19,761 nucleotides of DNA from an uncultured Macromonas sp. (lineage in GTDB: Bacteria; Pseudomonadota; Gammaproteobacteria; Burkholderiales; Burkholderiaceae), in assembly GCA_946481585.1 (NCBI GenBank), contig CAMLOF010000022.1, positions 1 through 19,761 of the forward strand, given 5' to 3'. Position numbers and translations under genes: made by a program. Of the stretch, positions 16,067 through 19,761 are shown one piece after another; the stretch's first letter is position 1; every line of letters starts with the position of its first letter. The notes beneath the pieces are model-generated. The model had not been told where the DNA came from, did not search any database, and saw only the letters and a program-made list of their open reading frames with translations.

Positions 16067-17515
16067 ATGTTCATCGGAATCGACGTTGGCACCTCTGAAG
16101 TCAAGGTGCTGCTCCTGGCCCCCGACCACAGCGTGGTCGGATCGGCGGGGGTGACACTCACCGTGTCGCGCCCGCAGCCGGGTCACAGTGAACAGGACCC
16201 GCGCGACTGGTGGGCCGCCACCCAGACCGCGCTGGCGCAACTGCGCTCCGCGCACCCACAGGCCTACGCCGCGGTGCAGGGCATTGGCCTGTCGGGCCAG
16301 ATGCACGGCGCCGTTCTGCTGGACGCCCAAGACCAGGTGCTGCGCCCCGCCATTCTGTGGAACGACACCCGCTGCGCCGCCGAGTGCGCCGAGATGATGG
16401 CCGAACTGCCCGGCCTGCCCAGTCTGGCGGGCACCCTGGCCATGCCCGGCTTCACCGCGCCAAAACTGCGCTGGGTGGCCCGGCACGAACCCGCCGTCTT
16501 CCAGCGCGTGGCCAAGGTGCTGCTGCCCAAGGATTACGTGCGGCTCATGCTCACCGGCGAATACGTGACCGACCTGTCGGACGCCAGCGGCACCCTGTGG
16601 CTGGACGTGCAGCGGCGCTGCTGGTCCAACGAACTGCTGGCGCTTACCGGCTTGACCGAAACGCACATGCCCCGGCTGGTGGAAGGCAGCGCCCCCGGCG
16701 GCTTTCTGAAGCCCGATGTGGCGCAGGCACTGGGCCTGCCAGCGGGCACCGTGGTGGCCGGTGGCGGGGGCGACAACGCCGCCAGCGCCGTGGGCATGGG
16801 CGCGGTGGACGCGGGCCAGGGTTTTCTGTCACTGGGCACCAGCGGTGTGCTGTTTGTCGTCACCCCCAGCTACCAGCCCAACGCCGCCAGCGCCACCCAT
16901 GCCTTCTGCCACGCCCTGCCACAGCGCTGGCACCAGATGAGCGTGATGCTGTCCGCCGCCAGCGCCCTGCAATGGGCCGCCAGCCTGCTGGGTGCGCCAA
17001 ACGCCGGTGTGGTGGCCGAACAGGCCGCCGCTCTGTCACCGGCTGAGCGTGCAGCTTCGCCCCTGTTCCTGCCCTACCTGGGCGGCGAGCGCACCCCCCA
17101 CAACGACGCGAACGTGCGCGGCAGCTTCCATGGTCTGGACTTTGACACCACCGCCGCCCGGCTGGGCTATGCCGTGATGGAGGGCGTGACCTTCGGGCTG
17201 AAGGACGGCCTGGCCGCCCTCAACGCAGCAGGCAGCCGCGTCACCCGCCTCTCGCTGGTGGGCGGCGGCGCCCGCAGCGCCTTCTGGGCACAGCAGCTGG
17301 CCAGCGCGCTGAACACCGAAATCGTCACCCACGGCAGTTCGGCCATGGGGGGCGCACTGGGCGCCGCTCGCCTGGGCTGGCTGGCCACCGCGGCGTCACA
17401 AAGCGCCGTCTGCCATAGCCCCGCCGTAGAGGCCAGCTACCACGCCGACCCTGCCGAGCAGGCCTTGCTCGAACCCCGCTACGCGCAGTTCCGCTCCCTT
17501 TACCGGGCCGCGTGA
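16067..17515 (+). CDS. xylB: xylulokinase
   Basis: 482 aa, FGGY carbohydrate kinase family. It phosphorylates D-xylulose to xylulose 5-phosphate with ATP. The N-terminus [16 protein letters not shown] carries D6 of the phosphate site. SGQMHG at 76-81 is the xylulokinase substrate motif, and D236 in [12 protein letters not shown] is the catalytic base. LSLGTSGV and [16 protein letters not shown] near the end are FGGY ATP-binding elements. The ATG at 16067 matches the family N-terminus; an in-frame start at 15977 lies within xylR. It starts 10 nt after the xylR stop without a strong ribosome-binding site, suggesting translational coupling. Confidence 0.96.
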   Translation: MFIGIDVGTSEVKVLLLAPDHSVVGSAGVTLTVSRPQPGHSEQDPRDWWAATQTALAQLRSAHPQAYAAVQGIGLSGQMHGAVLLDAQDQVLRPAILWNDTRCAAECAEMMAELPGLPSLAGTLAMPGFTAPKLRWVARHEPAVFQRVAKVLLPKDYVRLMLTGEYVTDLSDASGTLWLDVQRRCWSNELLALTGLTETHMPRLVEGSAPGGFLKPDVAQALGLPAGTVVAGGGGDNAASAVGMGAVDAGQGFLSLGTSGVLFVVTPSYQPNAASATHAFCHALPQRWHQMSVMLSAASALQWAASLLGAPNAGVVAEQAAALSPAERAASPLFLPYLGGERTPHNDANVRGSFHGLDFDTTAARLGYAVMEGVTFGLKDGLAALNAAGSRVTRLSLVGGGARSAFWAQQLASALNTEIVTHGSSAMGGALGAARLGWLATAASQSAVCHSPAVEASYHADPAEQALLEPRYAQFRSLYRAA

Positions 17516-17553
17516 TCCGTCCACACACCCAACCCCTGCCACACGAGAACGCC

Positions 17554-18867
17554 ATGAGCTCCTATTTCACCGACATCGCCCCCATCGCCTACGAAGGCCC
17601 GCAATCCAGCAACCCGCTGGCCTTCAAGTGGTACGACAAAGACCGCCTGGTGCTGGGCAAGCGCATGGCAGACCACCTGCGCTTTGCCGTGTGCTACTGG
17701 CACAGCTTCTGCTGGAACGGGCTGGACCCGTTCGGTGGCGACACCTTCCAGCGCCCCTGGCAGCACATGGCCGACCCCATGGCCGCCGCCCGCGCCAAGG
17801 CCGACGTGGCGTTCGAGTTCTTCAGCAAGCTGGGCGCACCCTACTACTGCTTCCACGACCGCGACGTGGCCCCCGAAGGCGCCACCCCGCGTGACAGCGT
17901 GAACCACCTGCGCGAGATGGTCGATGTGCTGGGCGCCAAGCAGGAAGCCACCGGCATGAAGCTGCTGTGGGGCACGGCCAACCTGTTCAGCCACCGCCGC
18001 TTCATGTCGGGCGCGGCCACCAACCCCAACCCCGAAATCTTTGCCCTGGCCGCGCTGCAGGTCAAGGAAGCCATGGACGCCACGCTCAAGCTGGGCGGCG
18101 AAAACTACGTGCTGTGGGGCGGCCGCGAAGGGTATGAGACCCTGCTCAACACCCGCATGGGGCAGGAACTGGACCAAATGGGCCGCTTCCTGAACATGGT
18201 GGTGGACTACAAACACAAGATCGGCTTCAAGGGCACCATCCTGATCGAGCCCAAGCCGCGCGAGCCCAGCAAACACCAGTACGACTTCGACACCGCCACG
18301 GTCTACGGCTTCCTGTGCCGCTACGGCCTTGACAAGGAGATCAAGGTCAACATCGAGGCCAACCACGCCACGCTGTCGGGCCACAGCTTCGAGCATGAAA
18401 TTGCCACCGCGCTGGAACTGGGCATCTTCGGCTCCATCGACATGAACCGCGGCGACATGCAGTGCGGCTGGGACACCGACCAGTTCCCCAACAACATCCC
18501 CGAAACGGCACTGGCGCTCTACCTCATCCTCAAGGGTGGCGGCTTCACCACCGGGGGCCTGAACTTCGACGCCAAGGTGCGCCGCCAGTCCATCGACCCC
18601 GAAGACATGTTCCACGGCCACATTGGCGGCATGGACGTGTCGGCCCGCGCGTTGCTGATTGCCGAGAAAATGCTGCAGGACGACCAGCTCAACCAGCTGG
18701 TGGCACAACGCTACGCGGGCTGGGCCACGCCCTTCGGCCAGGACATCCTGAGTGGCAGAATGAGCCTGGACGACGTGGCTGCCCACGTGGTGGCCCGCAA
18801 CACCGACACCGCGCCCGTTTCGGGCCGCCAGGAACGGCTGGAGAATCTGCTCAACAGCTACCTTTGA
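17554..18867 (+). CDS. xylA: xylose isomerase
   Basis: 437 aa, group II (long N-terminus) xylose isomerase close to the E. coli enzyme. It interconverts D-xylose and D-xylulose using two divalent metals. Active-site residues are all present: H101 and D104 (CFHDRDV), K234 with metal ligand E232 (IEPKP), E268 and H271 (IEANHATL), D296, and D307/D309 (GWDTDQ). The loop [14 protein letters not shown] has Met and Cys where E. coli has Ala and Leu. The start at 17554 aligns with MQAYF of E. coli XylA; a GTG at 17512 overlapping the xylB stop is possible but adds 14 unconserved residues. It is 38 nt after xylB. Confidence 0.97.
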   Translation: MSSYFTDIAPIAYEGPQSSNPLAFKWYDKDRLVLGKRMADHLRFAVCYWHSFCWNGLDPFGGDTFQRPWQHMADPMAAARAKADVAFEFFSKLGAPYYCFHDRDVAPEGATPRDSVNHLREMVDVLGAKQEATGMKLLWGTANLFSHRRFMSGAATNPNPEIFALAALQVKEAMDATLKLGGENYVLWGGREGYETLLNTRMGQELDQMGRFLNMVVDYKHKIGFKGTILIEPKPREPSKHQYDFDTATVYGFLCRYGLDKEIKVNIEANHATLSGHSFEHEIATALELGIFGSIDMNRGDMQCGWDTDQFPNNIPETALALYLILKGGGFTTGGLNFDAKVRRQSIDPEDMFHGHIGGMDVSARALLIAEKMLQDDQLNQLVAQRYAGWATPFGQDILSGRMSLDDVAAHVVARNTDTAPVSGRQERLENLLNSYL

Positions 18868-18886
18868 ACGGCACCAGGAGAACAGC

Positions 18887-19761
18887 ATGAAGCCCGTTGT
18901 GTGGGGGGTGCTCAGCACCGCCAAGATCGGCCGCGAACACGTGATACCGGCCATGCTGTCCAGCCCGCTGGTCGAACTGCGCGGCATCGCTTCGCGGTCC
19001 TTGCCATCGGCGCAAGCCGCCGCGCAGTCGTTCGGCATAGCGCAGGCCTACGGCAGCTACGAGGCGCTGCTGGCCGACCCGGCCATCGAGGCCATCTACA
19101 ACCCGCTGCCCAACCACCTGCACGTGCCGCTGACCTTGCAGGCTGCAGCGGCAGGCAAGCATGTGCTGTGCGAAAAACCCTTTGCCCTCAACGCCGAAGA
19201 GGCCCTGAGCGTGAAGGACGCCGCAAAGCGCGTGCTGATTGAAGAAGCCTTCATGGTGCGCTACCACCCGCAATGGCTGCGCGCCCGCGAGCTGGTGCGG
19301 GCCGGGCGCATTGGCACGCCACGCGCGGTGCAGGTGTTCTTCTCCTACTTCAACGAAGACCCCGGCAACGTGCGCAACCAGGCCGACATTGGCGGCGGCG
19401 CGCTGTACGACATTGGCTGCTACGCGGTGCTGGCCGGGCGTTACCTGTTTGAAGCCGAGCCCCTGCGCGCCATCTCGCTGGTGGACCGCGACCCAGTACT
19501 GGGAACCGACAGGCTGACCAGCGCGCTGCTGGACTTTGGCGGCACCAGGCAGCTCAGCTTCACGGTATCAACACAGAGCGTGCCGTTCCAGCGGGTGCAG
19601 GTGGTGGGCACCACGGGCCGCATCGAACTGTTCGTGCCCTTCAACGCCGCGCGCGACGCGCAGATGCGGCTGGCGCTGGACGAAGGCGGACAACGGGACG
19701 GCAGCAGCGTCACCGTGGAGACCCTGCCCCTGGCCGACCAGTACCGGCTGGAGGTGGAAGC
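18887..19761 (+). CDS. Gfo/Idh/MocA-family oxidoreductase (partial, runs off window)
   Basis: The first 291 codons are visible and the stop lies beyond the window. A strong AGGAG site lies 6 nt before the ATG, 19 nt after xylA, so it belongs to the operon. The Rossmann start is VVWGVLSTAKIGR (GxxxTAxIG type for NAD(P)). Then come YNPLPNHLH at 71-79, CEKPFAL at 95-101 with the conserved EKP lysine, EAFMVRYHPQW at 120-130 and GGGALYDIGCY at 169-179. This profile matches the sugar-dehydrogenase branch that includes NADP-dependent D-xylose dehydrogenases and glucose-fructose oxidoreductase relatives. A role in xylose oxidation or in using a related sugar is likely but unproven. Confidence 0.9.
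   Translation, partial: MKPVVWGVLSTAKIGREHVIPAMLSSPLVELRGIASRSLPSAQAAAQSFGIAQAYGSYEALLADPAIEAIYNPLPNHLHVPLTLQAAAAGKHVLCEKPFALNAEEALSVKDAAKRVLIEEAFMVRYHPQWLRARELVRAGRIGTPRAVQVFFSYFNEDPGNVRNQADIGGGALYDIGCYAVLAGRYLFEAEPLRAISLVDRDPVLGTDRLTSALLDFGGTRQLSFTVSTQSVPFQRVQVVGTTGRIELFVPFNAARDAQMRLALDEGGQRDGSSVTVETLPLADQYRLEVE

Noticed and set aside
17500..19038. Minus-strand frame of 512 codons across xylA
   Set aside because: It is antisense to xylose isomerase, whose catalytic residues are intact on the plus strand.

Overview
This is a GC-rich window, densely coded, from what looks like a betaproteobacterium, most likely Burkholderiales/Comamonadaceae. The reasons are codon use, an orphan Bug-type binding protein, a TRAP acid transporter, and a ROK-regulated xylose ABC cluster next to transaldolase. 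The family assignment is inference from style and gene content. I see no RNA genes, IS elements, CRISPR arrays or prophage genes.

Layout. (1) About 3-8004, minus strand: a tightly spaced run of eight genes read leftwards. They encode a Bug-type solute-binding protein, the TRAP permease pair DctQ and DctM, a PdxA2-type dehydrogenase, an RhmD-like enolase-superfamily dehydratase, a DapA-like lyase/aldolase, a TRAP binding protein (DctP), and a cytoplasmic beta-propeller protein. Gaps are 9-51 nt and one junction overlaps or abuts. The set reads as uptake and breakdown of a sugar acid whose identity I cannot tell. (2) About 8005-8107: a divergent promoter region with a long A/T-rich dyad, then a LysR-type regulator (8108-9064, plus). 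(3) About 9165-10602, plus: a DUF1326 / DUF2182 pair, a Cys-rich soluble protein and a Met/His/Cys-rich membrane protein, probably a metal-related module unrelated to the sugar genes. (4) 10683-11624, plus: transaldolase. (5) About 11629 to the end, plus: a xylose operon of xylF, xylH, a single-domain xylG, a ROK regulator (xylR), xylB, xylA and a Gfo/Idh/MocA oxidoreductase that runs off the window. A palindrome resembling classical XylR operators lies at its head.

How the parts fit. XylFHG imports xylose, XylA isomerises it to xylulose, XylB phosphorylates it, and transaldolase belongs to the pentose phosphate pathway that receives xylulose 5-phosphate. Between xylF and xylH sits a textbook intrinsic-terminator-like hairpin, followed by a small hairpin that covers the xylH ribosome-binding site. 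Together they would favour more binding protein than permease. The left operon is the less familiar part. Its dehydratase, a DapA-like enzyme lacking the usual tyrosine, and a PdxA2-like dehydrogenase without its usual DUF1537 kinase partner do not match one textbook pathway.
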